Source: Chamaecyparis obtusa
Taxonomy: Eukaryota > Streptophyta > Pinopsida > Cupressales > Cupressaceae
Direction: 5' to 3'
Length of the DNA: 64,000 nt
NCBI GenBank assembly: GCA_027943335.1
Contig: BSBK01002161.1
Span: forward strand, 3,262,001 to 3,326,000
This document shows, one piece after another, positions 1 to 12,036 of this stretch. Position numbers and translations under genes: made by a program. Every line of letters starts with the position of its first letter. The stretch's first letter is position 1. The notes under the pieces are model-generated. The model worked only from the letters and a program-made list of their open reading frames with translations. It made no database searches and had not been told where the DNA came from.

Positions 1-3000
1 ACATTTTCTAGCAAGCTAATTTTGTACCAGAATTGGGTTTTTTAATACAATTTGATTTTCTTTTCAATGGAAAATTTATTTCTTTAAACCCTATAGTTAA
101 ACTATAGTCCAGATCTAATATTTCATTTTGTAGGAGATCTATAAACAATCTTTTAACAAATTTTTTCCAGAGTAACGGTACTATGCTAAATTTCAATAAA
201 AACATCTATTGAATTAAACTAAAACTTGCACAAGCAAAGAAAGTCAGATAGGAGCACAATAAAACCAACAGGCGGGATTTCAAAACCTACCTCAGATCCA
301 ATGCTAGAAATTGAAATAGAAAACCTATGAAGATTTGAAGACCAGGATTGCTCTGAAGATTGATTCCACCTGCAGATTTGAATCCACGAAGCACACAACA
401 CCCAAATTCTAGATGCAAAATGAAGCCAAATCAACAAGCAAAAATTCTCCAAAATCCAAAGCACAAGCTCTTCCCCAAAAATTCTTCTCCAAAACCTATC
501 TCCTCTCCAAAATGAATGCAATTCCCCCTAATAGGGATTCCATTCCCCATTTCATGCAACCCCAAAGATAACTCAACTGCTAACTCCCACTTCAACTCCA
601 AATCATAAATTGAAAGAAAATCCCAATTAAATAAATTAAAATAACTTTATATGCACAACTCAACTTGACTTTTGAAACAGGTTGTTAACTTTTGAAAATA
701 ATTCAATTTTCAATTGATGCACATGTTAATAATTAAAATTTATTATTAAATAAATTAAATGTTTAAAGCATCCTAAAGTCATGCAATTAAATATTTAATT
801 ATTTAATAACACCCTCCAACATAATTAAACCTAATTACAATTAAATAATCAATTAAATCTCAATAATCAAATATTTGACTTTAGATTAATTTTCATAAAT
901 CAACTTAGGAACATAATTAATATTAAATTTCAACTATAATCATTAATCAATAAAACACAAAAAATCACCCACATAAGCAGTAAATCAACTAAAGCCAAAT
1001 GAAGTAAAATAAAATAAAATAAAACCAAGCAACACCAGAAAGGGATCCACAAATTCCTGTCACCTAGACGGATTCGGGTAGGGTAGTCAAACTGATTCTT
1101 GTCCAATCCTAGGACAAATGAGCTTAGGTTAGGGTTTTGGATCTATGTTATCTCCCCTCTCTTACCATTTGAGATATTGCAATAGGGCACGCTCATCCTG
1201 ACAATTCAAGGAAGTCAATGTCCGGTACCTGCAAACATGTATGCAACACCTGCATGTACATACATATATAAATATATACAAACAATGGCGGGGATCGGCC
1301 GATCGTGTGGATCTCGCAAGAAAGTAATTATGACTCCGTCCCTCAACCATATCAAGCACGTCAAACAGAAATATAAAATAAACACATCTACCATACACAT
1401 GCAAGTATGGGGTTAGTAAAACCATAAGCATCAATAATTTCCTAACATATAATCTAACATCCTAGAATAATCATAACCTTTATAAGAATTGGACTAGGGG
1501 CGAGGTACTACATATCAGATGCATGAGTCATCTATTTGGAACTCTACCTAGGAATAAATTTTGAGCCCCAGTAGTGGTAAGCCTCACTGGAATATACATG
1601 ACAACAATAACCTATGCTACTAATACTCTAACAACTACAAATCACAAAAGGTTACTCTAATTGGAATGATCTATTAAAATAGTGACACTATGATTTATAG
1701 AAGCTGAGGCCTCTTTACATGCTTGAACTTAATGGTTTTGGTAAGTTATCATTTCAAAATGACCTTGGATGTACTGAGACTACTTCTTAGGGACACCATC
1801 CTCTAAGTGGACACACAATGCATGTATTTTGGCCACTTGATAGTGCAACTGTTAAAGAATTGTACTTGGTTTCTATGAAGGTTTAAATACTTTAATTTTC
1901 TCATTTATGATGAAAGATTATCTTTGATACTATTAGATTACTATCTCTTATATCAAGGTAAGTGGAGTTATTATATATTATATCACGTACATTAGACACC
2001 ATTTCTAAATTCCTATCACAATTTTACATTAATTACCCTTATGACTTAGCGATGGATGATTTTTGGATTCTTACTAAGTGAAAAATCTAAAGGTTTTTTC
2101 CTACTACCACTTTGATTCCAACTTAAAAAGGAATTCATTGTCCATATTGTTAAGATAGAGAAATTAAAAGAAAAGAAAATGTAGAGATAAAAAAGACTCA
2201 AGTTATGCAGAAAACTCCACCAAGGCTATGAACATCTAACAAACACTAGAGTTGTGATCAATGGAATCAAAGCAATGTCCTTGTAGGGGCTATAAATGAT
2301 TGACTACTAGCAAGGCTCTATTTGGTTGGCTTTGGGGAATGAATCCAATTACATAGCTTAGTATGAAGATGCATTTTATTCTAAACTATTTTAAAACGAG
2401 AAGGATAACAAAACATGCATATATTGAAATGAATGATTGATCTTTTCCTATATAAGATGATTTTAATATCTCTGATTCTAATTTTGAATTAGTAATCTAA
2501 CAACCATTGAATTTGATCTCCTATTAAGACCTATGAAATCCTATAATTTATCTTACTTAATCATGAATACTTTCCCTTTATAAATTTCCTTTAAAGGAAA
2601 TAATGACCCCTTTGATTGTCTACTGAGATTTTGGTCCTCGGTTGACTGTTTTTGGTTTTAGACTTCTCATTTCTTTCCATATTAAAAATACCTTTTGGAA
2701 GCCTTATTTCAGTCTAAGCCTGCTTGCCGTACTTTGTTTGTACGTAGTTTTTGGTGAGTAGAGTTCTTTCTTGTCTTCCCAAGACTTCTTATGTTGGAGA
2801 TTTTTCACTTGTAGGATAATTACTAGAAGAAATGATGTAATCCAAGATACCATACACAAGATGGTGAAGGCTTTATTACCCAATGGACCAGCTCATTCTG
2901 TGAACTAGAGACCGTAGAGTTCAAAATTTGTAGATGTTATCTACAATGGTCGAGTTCCTCATCATTTTTAGATGTAGACTCTATTCCCTGAGACAAACAT

Positions 3001-5109
3001 ATGGAGGCCCTAAGTTCACGATTGAATATCTACGAAAGTCATTTCCATGCACATCATGGGAAATTTCTAACAAGGAATTTTTGATAGATTCCATGGATAG
3101 ATTGTTCACTGTAAGAAGGGAATAATGGTCGATCTTCCAAGAAGGATGGCATTTCAGTTAGAAAAGACATAGTTGGTACCCATGTCGATCACATAACAAA
3201 TGGAAAAAACATAGTTTGCATCCATGTTGAAAAAGTAATAAAATAATCATGTCAGATTATTTGGTATGAAGATGGTTGTAATTGATGTAATGGTAAAAAT
3301 ATCGTTGATCGACCTATAAATCAGAGGGGATTGAATCCATAAAACAAAAGGCCCACAATAAAACAAGGATTTCTACTTCTATAATTTTAGATTTCAAAGT
3401 TTTTAGACTCTAAAAATTTAGAAGGTAGTTTCATAGTAGTTAAACTTTTTCAATACTTGGCTAAAGGAAATTGCTTATCATTTTGAGATGTATTTTATAG
3501 AATTTGTATCTTGCGGCTTGATTTCTAGTCTTAGTGTGTTTGATCTTAATAAATTATGGATATCATTCCATGATTACCTTTCTCTTTTCTCTTTTTATTG
3601 GTGAAACTATTCTGTGCTAATTTCTTTTATGTCTAGTCTAGTTTACTTATATCAATCTTGTTTTCTTCTACTTATCTTAAGAAATGAGGTATCATGTAAT
3701 CTTTTTACTCTTCGATTAGCCTCTAATATGGAAGATTAATTGTATCATTTATATCCTTGTTTTTAAGAGGATAATCCCCAAGCATATTTGTGCTCTTATC
3801 AAGCCCTTATAGGAACTATTTACGTATGGACTAGAGAGACATTTCTAGGTGTCTCTTGTTTGAATTCCATTCAAAATACCCTCCATGTATTGCATCCTTA
3901 TTTATGAAGATGCATGGATCCCTTAGGAGGTTTCTACCTTTATTCAAAACCCTATGGATGCTTCCCATGGCTAATATTTGAGAATTATAATTTATGTCAT
4001 TTTGACTTCATGTGTTTTGTTCTCTTGGTCAATAATGAAGGGTGTATGCTAAATTGTACATCCATGGTATAAATGTTGAAGTCTCTTACCAGGAAGGTTT
4101 GGAGTTCTATGAACTTCATCTAATGAATTCCTAAAATTTTGTAAAGTTTTGAATTGATGAATTTCCTCTTTAGCTTAGCCTATTTGTGAAATTTTTTCTT
4201 TCCCTTTCCATTACCTCAAAGTGTGAATAGACAGCTTCTAAAATTCCAAAGGTTGTTTCACAAGACACATTTGGCCCCACTTTTGTGAAAATTTCTAATT
4301 TCACTTGTTTAGGCATAATCCTCTTAGGGATTAATAGTATTAAATAATAAATTCTTTGAATCAAAATCAACTTCTTCTACCTTAAGTACTTATTCATCTA
4401 GTGCCTTATTATCTTCATTTCTATGTGGAGCTACATACTTTTTTATCTTTAATATAGGAGCATCCATGGTCTAAGAGTTATCCCCATTAAACAAAAAATA
4501 TGTTTAATTTTAGTTTTTTTAATGTTTTTCTGAATAATGTTTTACTATGAATAAATTTATAATAAAAGACCAATATTTTGTTAAATATTTATGGCCATAG
4601 TTTTGTAGGCAATTTTGACTAGGTGATTCAAATTTAATTTTAGCATAGTATAGTTCAAACCTCAAATATTCATTTTTAAGTGTGATCATTTGGGAGTGAC
4701 TATTTGTGACCTCTAATAATTTCCTTCCTAAATGATACCTTTTCAAAATGGATTCCAACAATGATTTATTTGTTAGTATCTATTTTTAAGGTCCCGTTGA
4801 GTGGAGTGGGTGGCCTAGTTGACTAATTATCATGGAAAATTTGGAGGTGGAGTTGGAAAGACATCTTGTCATTTAATGCAATTTCTAATTTGAAAAAAAA
4901 TCTTACCTCTTATTTTTGGTATGATTTTAGCTTCAAGTTACCAAACCATAGTGGGAGGTAACTTGAGTGGAGTTTAACAACTTCAAAATCCCTTTCTTTC
5001 ATTTCTAGAGTTAAAAAGTTTTGACGAGAAATAAGATTTTGGATAGAATTTGTTATTATAGCTTATTTTTTCAAGTTATGAAGACTTTATAATTATATTA
5101 ATATGTATA
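1..5109. other. AT-rich stretch without a supported gene
   Basis: I see no gene that I can support here. All open frames are short (under about 105 codons), lack recognisable motifs and have no consistent frame. The sequence is AT-rich with scattered short homopolymers. Parts may be old retroelement LTR or leader sequence; for example about 4790-5109 is the left flank of element A and so may belong to the same host element as gag remnant D. I could not identify LTR ends, a primer-binding site or a coding motif. Confidence 0.6.
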
Positions 5110-5114
5110 AGATG

Positions 5115-6012
5115 TGACACAGGTCAAGGGATGGTGGATCCAATTAAGGACAGTCCAAACCTTACAACTTCAGAACAACATAGTAGAATAACACAACACA
5201 ACACAACAAGATACGTTTCAAAACACATTTTTCATTAACATGCTCGACTGTAAGGCCTTCCAGGTTAGGGCCAATTACAATCAAGAAGTAATTCTACAAG
5301 ATCACTAAGATCCAACACAACTCCAACTAGTTCAGTTCTGAAAACTATCAGAAACTGATGGAAACCCTAAGGCAGATCTAAACTTGAGGTTGCAAGCCTC
5401 CAAGAAATCTCCTTGTCTCCAAGTATGAAAACCACTAGCTCTGCTATTACAAACTATCAGATAACAATCTGATCTGCCAGATCTTGCAGGATCTTTTCCA
5501 CAACTTCACTTATCTGCTATCTCTAGATCTACTTTCATGATCTCTCTAAGTCATGCCTAAACAACTACCCCACACACCCCTTAAATACTAATCATCAGCC
5601 ACAAGTCATCTGGATAAAACCATTAACTCCTCCTAACAAATATTAAATGCAATACAAGTCGACTCTCAAATAGCCTTACAATTAATAAATTCAACATGTC
5701 AGCCTGTAACAATAGCTACCAACAATAAATGCACCAAGTTGGCCAACCAAATCACCAAGAACTCTAGTCGGTAACAAGACTACCGCGTGCCAGAGAAACT
5801 ATCGAGAACTAGTGAAATAACCGACCAAGCCAGCAACATAGGCATTATCGAGCACCAATTCCACCGAGCACCAGAAGCTTCACCGAGTTCCTTCAAAGAC
5901 CGAGCTTCCTTCAATAACCGAGACCATCAGTTAAGGCTACAACTGAGTAACACTAGCCAAGTACCACACTACAAGGCAGATTCACCGAGGACCCAAGAAT
6001 TCCCCTGCATCA
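5115..6012 (-). repeat. Element A 3' LTR
   Basis: 898-bp direct repeat partner of 8005-8912. On the plus strand it begins TGACACAGG and ends CCTGCATCA, so on the element's strand it runs TGATGCAGG to GTGTCA. The inner edge is followed by a G-rich tract on the minus strand (about 6013-6024) that may be the polypurine primer. The repeated word ACCGAG is prominent at about 5860-5990. Confidence 0.93.
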
Positions 6013-6036
6013 GACACCCCAAGTTCGAAAAGATGT

Positions 6037-7758
6037 TCATATGTGAGAAGAACATCTTCTGGGATTCAGCACATAAACCTCGAACTGGTTCTTCACATAC
6101 AAGTCCTCCACCTTTTCACTTTTCATATTCTTCCACTTCAACTTCCTCTGTCTCTTCAAGTCTTTCCCTGATAACAAATAGGTCTGTTCTCCAAATTGAT
6201 CATTCATTTTCTTAGGATCCACCAACTCAACTCGGCTACCAATACTTTGACTTCTCCTACCGAGTGTTGTATCCAGCAAAGGCATCAGGGAAAACTTTCT
6301 GTCATCCTTCTCAATAGTAAACACATTCTTCACACAATCATACATAGCTTTGCAATCATATTGCCAAGGTCTACCAAGCAATATGTGACAACTATTCATC
6401 TCCACAATACCACATAACACAAGATCCTTATACTGGCCAATCTGAACATCAAAAAAGCATTGTCCTCTTACTTCCAGAGCATGATCATCTTGCAACCAGC
6501 CAATCCTATAAGGATGTGGATGTCTCATTCTACTCAAACCAAGTTTCTAAACCATGTCCTTAGCAACAAGGTTATTAGTACTACCACTGTCAACAATAAC
6601 ATCACAAATTTTACCTCTAGACTTGCACTGAGTCCTGAACAAGTTACTCCTCTAATAAGGTTCCTCCTTTGTACCGAGCAATGTTCGCCGAACCAATAAG
6701 TTCTTAGATTCAGGTTCATTCTCAACATTTTCATTTACCATAACAGTTCGTTGGTCACCAAGATTCTTCTATGTACACTCAAAAGAACGGTGTCCTTCCT
6801 CTCCATAGTTATAGCAAGTTCCCTTAAAGATAAATCTACCTATCTTCTTCTTCAGTTCTACAGGTTTCCATTCATCTTCTGTAGTCATCGATTTATCCTT
6901 CACTGAGTGATCAATCTTTTCCTTCCCTTAGGGATTACTATGTTGTTTCCTCTTCAACTTATCTTCTGCCTTCAGAGCATACTGATAAACATCTTCAACA
7001 GAATCAATCTTTATCATACCAAGCTCATCCCGAATATTGAATCTCAAACCATTCACATATCGAGCTACCTTTTCCTTACCAAGTTCTTTGTGTCCAGACT
7101 GAATAGTAAGCTTGTAGAACTGCTCAATATAATCTTCAACAGACAAATCCTTCTATTTTAGATTCTACAACTTCTTAAACAAGTCAAGCTCATAGTCAGT
7201 AGGTATGAACTTAGCTTTCAACTTAGTCACCATCAACCTCCACTGATTGATCTTCATTTCACCTTCATCTTCTCTATATCTTTGTAATTCTTTCCACCAA
7301 AGAGAAGCATGTCCTTTCAACTTTATCTTTGCTAACCTCCCCGAAAGAGGATCTTCAATTTCTTCCAGCTCAAAGAAATCTTCAAGTTCACCAATCTAGT
7401 CAATCAAATTCTTGGGCTTCAAAGTATCAGAGAAAGTAGAAACTTCCTTTCAGTAACTATTACTTAACCGAGCTCCAAATCTATGCAATCGAGTAGTTTT
7501 GTCTTCACCGGATCTATCCCCCTAGTCATCACCACTAGATCTAGTAGCTTCAAAGTCTTCAATAGCTTCCTCATAACCATCTTCAGTACCAACATTCCAA
7601 GGTACACCAGTAACAACTCTCATGATCTCAGTGACCATGTCATTCTTCATTAGTTCCATCTTAGATCTGAAATCTGATTTCACCTTCTCTGTAATCCTAG
7701 ATTCCATAGTATCACAGAGATCCGCAATCACTATAGGGTCCAATCTTCTCAGAGGCAT
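6037..7758 (-). pseudogene. Element A gag-protease, interrupted
   Basis: One minus-strand reading frame starting at ATG 7758-7756 and running to 6037, broken only by in-frame stops. Visible parts in order: an N-terminal gag region (7758-7522); a gag core with the SLWWKELQ motif (about 7310-7280) and the GKEKVARYVNGLR motif (about 7085-7045); a zinc knuckle at about 6815-6775 reading CYNY.EEGH.SFEC, where the second cysteine is tyrosine; a retropepsin active site DSGSTNN at about 6590-6570; and the protease-proximal LLGRPWQYD motif at about 6385-6360. After it comes a lysine-rich tail of about 90 residues that I do not recognise, and then the 3' LTR. Gag packages element RNA and the protease matures it. 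The polymerase is missing altogether. Stops are at positions where Q, R or W codons would fit. Confidence 0.85.
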
Positions 7759-7990
7759 CCTTAAATATAAGAGAAACCCTCTGCAACAAACCCTACACTA
7801 ACCACCTTGTGATAATCTCCAAGTTGTATGCAAGTTAGATCAGCCTACCACCTTGCACAACAATTGGGCAAGATTCCACAAGTTCAGTGCTCCAGATCTG
7901 CAACTCAAATCATATGATCTCTTCACCAACAAGATTAAATTCACAATATCAGCCTTGCTAGGTCAACCTTCACTCCATAAGATCAACTCA

Positions 7991-8002
7991 GCTCTGATAC
8001 CA
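7991..8002 (-). promoter_or_regulatory. Element A primer-binding site (initiator Met tRNA)
   Basis: The minus strand reads TGGTATCAGAGC, a perfect 12-base match to the complement of the plant initiator-Met tRNA 3' end. It lies 2 bases inside the 5' LTR. This fixes the element's strand and the inner LTR edge at 8005. Confidence 0.93.
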
Positions 8003-8004
8003 CC

Positions 8005-8912
8005 TGACACAAGTCAAGGGATGGTAGATCCAATTAAGGACAATCCCAACCTTATAGCTTCAGAACAACACAGTGGAATAACACAACACAACACAACAAG
8101 ATATGTTTCAAAACATATTTTCCATTAACATGCTCAGTTGTAAGGCCTTCCGGGTTAGGGCCAATTAAAATCAAGAAGTAATTCTGCAAGATCAATAAGA
8201 TCCAACACAACTCTAGCTAGTTTAGTTTTGAAAACTATCAAAAACTGATGAAAACCCTAAGGTAGATCTAAACTTGAGCTTGAAAACCTCCAAGCAATCT
8301 CCTTGTCTCCAAGTATGCAAACCACTAGCTCTGCTATTACAAACTATCATATAACAATCTGATCTGTAAGATCTTGCAGGATCTTTTCCACAACTTCACT
8401 TATTTGCTATCTCCAGATCTGCTTTCATGATCTCTCTAAGTCATGCCTAAATAACTACCCCACACACCCCTTAAATACTAATCATCAGCCACAAGTCGGA
8501 TGGATGAAACCATTAACTCCTCCTAACAAATATTAAATGTAATACAAGTCAGCTCTCAAATAGCCTTACAATTAATAAATTCAACATGTCGCCCTGTAAC
8601 AACAACTACCAATAATAAATGCACCAAGTCAGCCAACCAAATCACCAAGAACTCCAGTTGGTAACAAGACTACTGAGCACTAGAGAAACTACCAAGCACC
8701 AATGAGACAACTGACCAAGCCAGCAACACCGAGCAACACAAGCATTACTAAGCACCAGTTCACCCGAGCACCATAAGCTTCACCGAGTTCCTTCAGCGAC
8801 CGAGCTTCCTTCAATAACCAAGACCATCAGTTAAGGCTGCAACCAAGTAACACCAGCCAAGTACCACACCACCATGTAGATTCACCGAGGACCCAAGAAT
8901 GCCCCTGCATCA
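8005..8912 (-). repeat. Element A 5' LTR
   Basis: 908-bp copy of 5115-6012 with scattered substitutions, mostly transitions, and small indels. It ends TGCATCA at 8912, directly before the AGATG target duplication. The promoter should lie here, but I could not single out a convincing TATA box. Confidence 0.93.
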
Positions 8913-9161
8913 AGATGTGAAGCCAATAGGCTCAAAGATTGTAATCAACTTATGTTTTTGTTAAGTGCAATGTAGAATTTTTTATTATCTTGTATATTTG
9001 TAATCGATTTTTTTGTGAATTTCCTGATTTATTATTGTGGAGGTTTGAAGGAAGATAATACATTTATATAAGTTGTATTAGAGTAGGTAACCCTAAGTGT
9101 GTGAATATATTATTCTAGAGATAGTTTGTAACAGGAATACAAGTTATGGTTGTTGAGTAAA

Positions 9162-9868
9162 ATGCCTCCAATAAGAGCCCCAAGAGGTAGAGGTAAAGGT
9201 GGAAACCTTAGTGATGTAAGTGCAGATGATTTTAAAGCCCTTTTGAGAAGAGTGGACACATACAAGAAGATATACATAGATAATGTGAACATAGACTTGA
9301 GGAGAACATGAGAGTGAAAATTATTCTTCGGACACAGGTTGTCAAAAGTGATGAGAAAAATATTACAGTAGTAGTGGAAAATGAACAATTGTTGGTTATT
9401 ATCAAGGATTGGAAAGAGGCCCAAGATTCATCTCCCAACACTTTTGGGGAATTTAAATCTAAAAGATCTAATTGACTAGATAAATGATATAGTTGAATAT
9501 TTTGAATTAAATAAAGTTGAAGACTTGGATAGAGTAAGATTTGCAAAGACAAAGTTGAAAGAACATGCAAGCATGTAGTTTTTGGAATAAGATATAGATA
9601 GAAAGAGGTAGGAGAGGAAAGGAGAATATTTCCAGATGCATAAAAAGAAAATTTATATTCCAGTAGATCACAAACTTGATTTGTTAATGAAAATGAAAAA
9701 TATAAAATAAGGAGGAAGATTTGTGGAGTACACTAATTAATTTCATAAAGTTTTGATTCAAATAGGTCATTTAGAGGTTGGTAAGGAGAAGGTAGCATGA
9801 TATATTAATGGATTGAGACCACTTGTATTCAAGAGGAATTGAGTATGATCAAAATTTACTTCCCAATC
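9162..9868 (+). pseudogene. Remnant D: Ty3/gypsy gag fragment
   Basis: A plus-strand gag remnant. An ATG at 9162 opens MPPIRAPRGRGKGG, then about 45 codons to a stop. Further on, in shifting frames, come VEDLDRVRFAKTKLKEHASM (about 9517-9576) and GHLEVGKEKVA with YINGLRP (about 9770-9830), which match the gag core of element A. It ends at about 9868, where minus-strand sequence of element B begins. Several stops and frameshifts make it non-functional. The 8918-9161 leader upstream probably belongs to the same element and is where element A inserted. Confidence 0.65.
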
Positions 9869-11105
9869 TTGAATTTAACTAGGCATTGTTTGCCTACCAG
9901 TACCTTTTGTTCATCTTGAATCCATGTGATCTAATAGGGTTTAGGATGATTCAATCTCTATAAATTTGATTTTTCAACCAACTCCTCCAAAGTAAGATTA
10001 TCTAAAATGCCCCTATCTATGACAACATTACACACCTTATCTTTTATCCTACATTTAGTTTGGAACAAATTCTTCCTTTACAATGGTTACTCATCTTTCT
10101 TTCCTTGGTACAAAACTCTCTAAGTTATCAAGGTTGATACATCCTCTACTTGGTTATTGTTCACTGATCCAGTGGATTCCTCATCTATGAAGGATGTTCA
10201 ACTATTGTTCTCTTCTTTCCTCTTAGAGTTTCCCACTTTGCCACATTTAAACAAGCATCAATGAACTTCCTTTTATCACCTCTCCTATCATTCCTCTTGT
10301 AGAATTAATTATCCTTATCTTTTGGTCCACTCCTAGCTTTCTCTATAGTAGATCTACCTCATTCAAAATTATTATTGGATTGGCCTCTCTGAAATATTCC
10401 TCCTCTGCCTCTTTGTCTCTATTTATGCCTTCAATTCAAATTTCTTTATCCTTAAGGCCCACTTATAAGCTTCTTCCACACTTCTAATCTAAATCATACT
10501 AATCTCATCCTATATTGACACCCTTAAACCATTAAATAGTGAGAAAAGTATTCATCTTCATCATCTACTTGTCCAGATCCAATGTTCAGATTTTCAAACT
10601 GCTTGGTATAACCCTTAACACTCAAGTCATTTTTCTTCAAGTTTTGCAACTTCTGAAACAAATTCACTTGATATTTCTCAGTCAATAACTTTGAAGATCC
10701 TTTAATGTATTCACCATCCTATCCCAATATTTGATCTTAGCTTTTCCTCTTATGTGTTGATCTATTTGAAGATGTTCCCACCATATGGATGCATTCCGTT
10801 TCAACTTGGTACTAGCATATTTTACCTTCTCCTCACTAGTTCCTTCAAGTTCAAAGTACTTATCCATCTTCACTATGCAATCTATCAATTCTTCAAAATT
10901 CAAGTTGCCATGATAGTCTAATGGATTGAAATGAGGTCTCTTGTTCACATTGATCAAGGCTCTGATAACCCTTTCTTCTTCTTGATTCAATTTTTTCCCT
11001 CTCCTCTATTTCCATTGTTTCCAACCTAGTAGGAATCTATCTCAACATATCCATGACAACTGGATCTGCATTCCTTGACCCCCCTCTAGAATTTCTTCTA
11101 TCCAT
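9869..11105 (-). pseudogene. Element B gag-protease remnant
   Basis: Minus-strand gag of a different Ty3/gypsy family from A and C. An ATG at 11105-11103 opens MDRRNSRGGSRNADPVV. The best-kept part (10990-10682) has HFNPLDYHGNLNFEELIDC and ASIWWEHLQ, typical of plant gypsy gag. Further on there is a decayed zinc knuckle (C-x3-C-GKVG, about 10250-10225), with the expected histidine replaced by asparagine, and a broken protease-end segment (about 10080-9900). Stops and frameshifts are frequent. Nothing of the polymerase is present: the element is cut off at about 9869. Confidence 0.7.
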
Positions 11106-11352
11106 CTTCACAATCTTCAATAGTTTTAGGTTGGATCCTCTCTTCCACCACCCCACAAGAAAACCCTAGGTTAGAAAACTTTTCTCTGATATCACCTGAT
11201 GTAGTCAAGGATAGTAGGTACCCATAGAGTCCAACGAATCCTTGTAACAAGAGTTACACAAAAGAATCCCAAAGGGAAAATAAGAAAATGAATACAAGAT
11301 CAACCTCCTTATTATCTCATAATCAGTTACAAAAGATTCTACAAGAAATAAT

Positions 11353-12035
11353 TGATGCAAGGTAGGGAGCAAGAGGGGCCAAACAATGGCACACCCTAAT
11401 GATCCAATCCTACTCAACACATGCGGAAGCCAACAACAACAATAGTAAGAGAGAGAGAGAGAATGCAAAAACTTTCATATATTTTCATTAGATAGAATCA
11501 TACATGTCGGGTTTTAAGGCCTTCCTGGTTAGGGCTAGATATTACAATGAATTACATAAGTCCTCAAACATGCAAGGATCTACCAAAATCTCTACTTCTA
11601 TCTTCTACCAAACTCCTAAAAAAAAATTGCCTCCTAAACTCTAAACCAACAACTACATGTATACAAGAAGTTACCAAACTGAGTCAGCCTTTAGATCCAC
11701 AATCAATGGAAGGAATGGTTAGATCTAGGACCACATGCTTCCCAATGATGGATTCCAACATTAAATCCATGATCTAATATAAATACACAAGTTAGACACA
11801 ATAGGAACCAAAACTAAACCTGTCGGTGAGCAAGATAATCGAGCAACAGACAAGCAATGCCAAGCGCTAGTGAAACAACCGACCACCCAGGAGATAACCG
11901 ACCACACTCAGTAACCAAAGGAAACTAACCAACTACTAACCAACTCAGCCAAAGAAGAAACTGAGCAACACAGACAAACTCCAAATTGTTTTTGGTGACA
12001 CAGGATTGCCAAGGACCCGAGATGCTCCTGCATCA
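11353..12035 (-). repeat. Element C 3' LTR
   Basis: 683-bp LTR, TGATGCAAGG to CCTGCATCA on the plus strand. It includes a short GA run (about 11448-11462) that is shorter in the partner LTR. It is followed at 12036-12046 by GACACCTGGAG, the edge of the internal region. Confidence 0.94.
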
Positions 12036-12036
12036 G

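Larger units (their letters stand above)
5115..8912 (-). mobile_element. Element A: short Ty3/gypsy LTR element with gag-pro only
   Basis: This is a complete LTR element read on the minus strand. It is bounded by a perfect 5-bp target duplication AGATG (5110-5114 and 8913-8917). The LTRs are 5115-6012 and 8005-8912; both start TG and end CA. An initiator-Met primer-binding site lies just inside the right (5') LTR. The internal region is only about 2 kb and runs gag, zinc knuckle, protease, then a short unrelated C-terminal tail that reaches to about 25 bp from the 3' LTR. No reverse transcriptase, RNase H, integrase or chromodomain is present, so it is non-autonomous (like the TR-GAG class) or an internally deleted relative of element C, whose LTR ends and gag are similar. 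It is inserted in the leader of gag remnant D. Confidence 0.92.

Noticed and set aside
219..521. 100-codon minus-strand reading frame near the left edge
   Set aside because: Trp/Cys/Ser-rich without a recognisable domain, no neighbours in frame; probably chance or repeat-derived.
2920..3130. 63-codon plus-strand frame
   Set aside because: No motif, no codon pattern, no neighbours; not supported as a gene.
5787..6215. 142-codon plus-strand reading frame
   Set aside because: Crosses the element A LTR edge and runs antisense to gag-pro.
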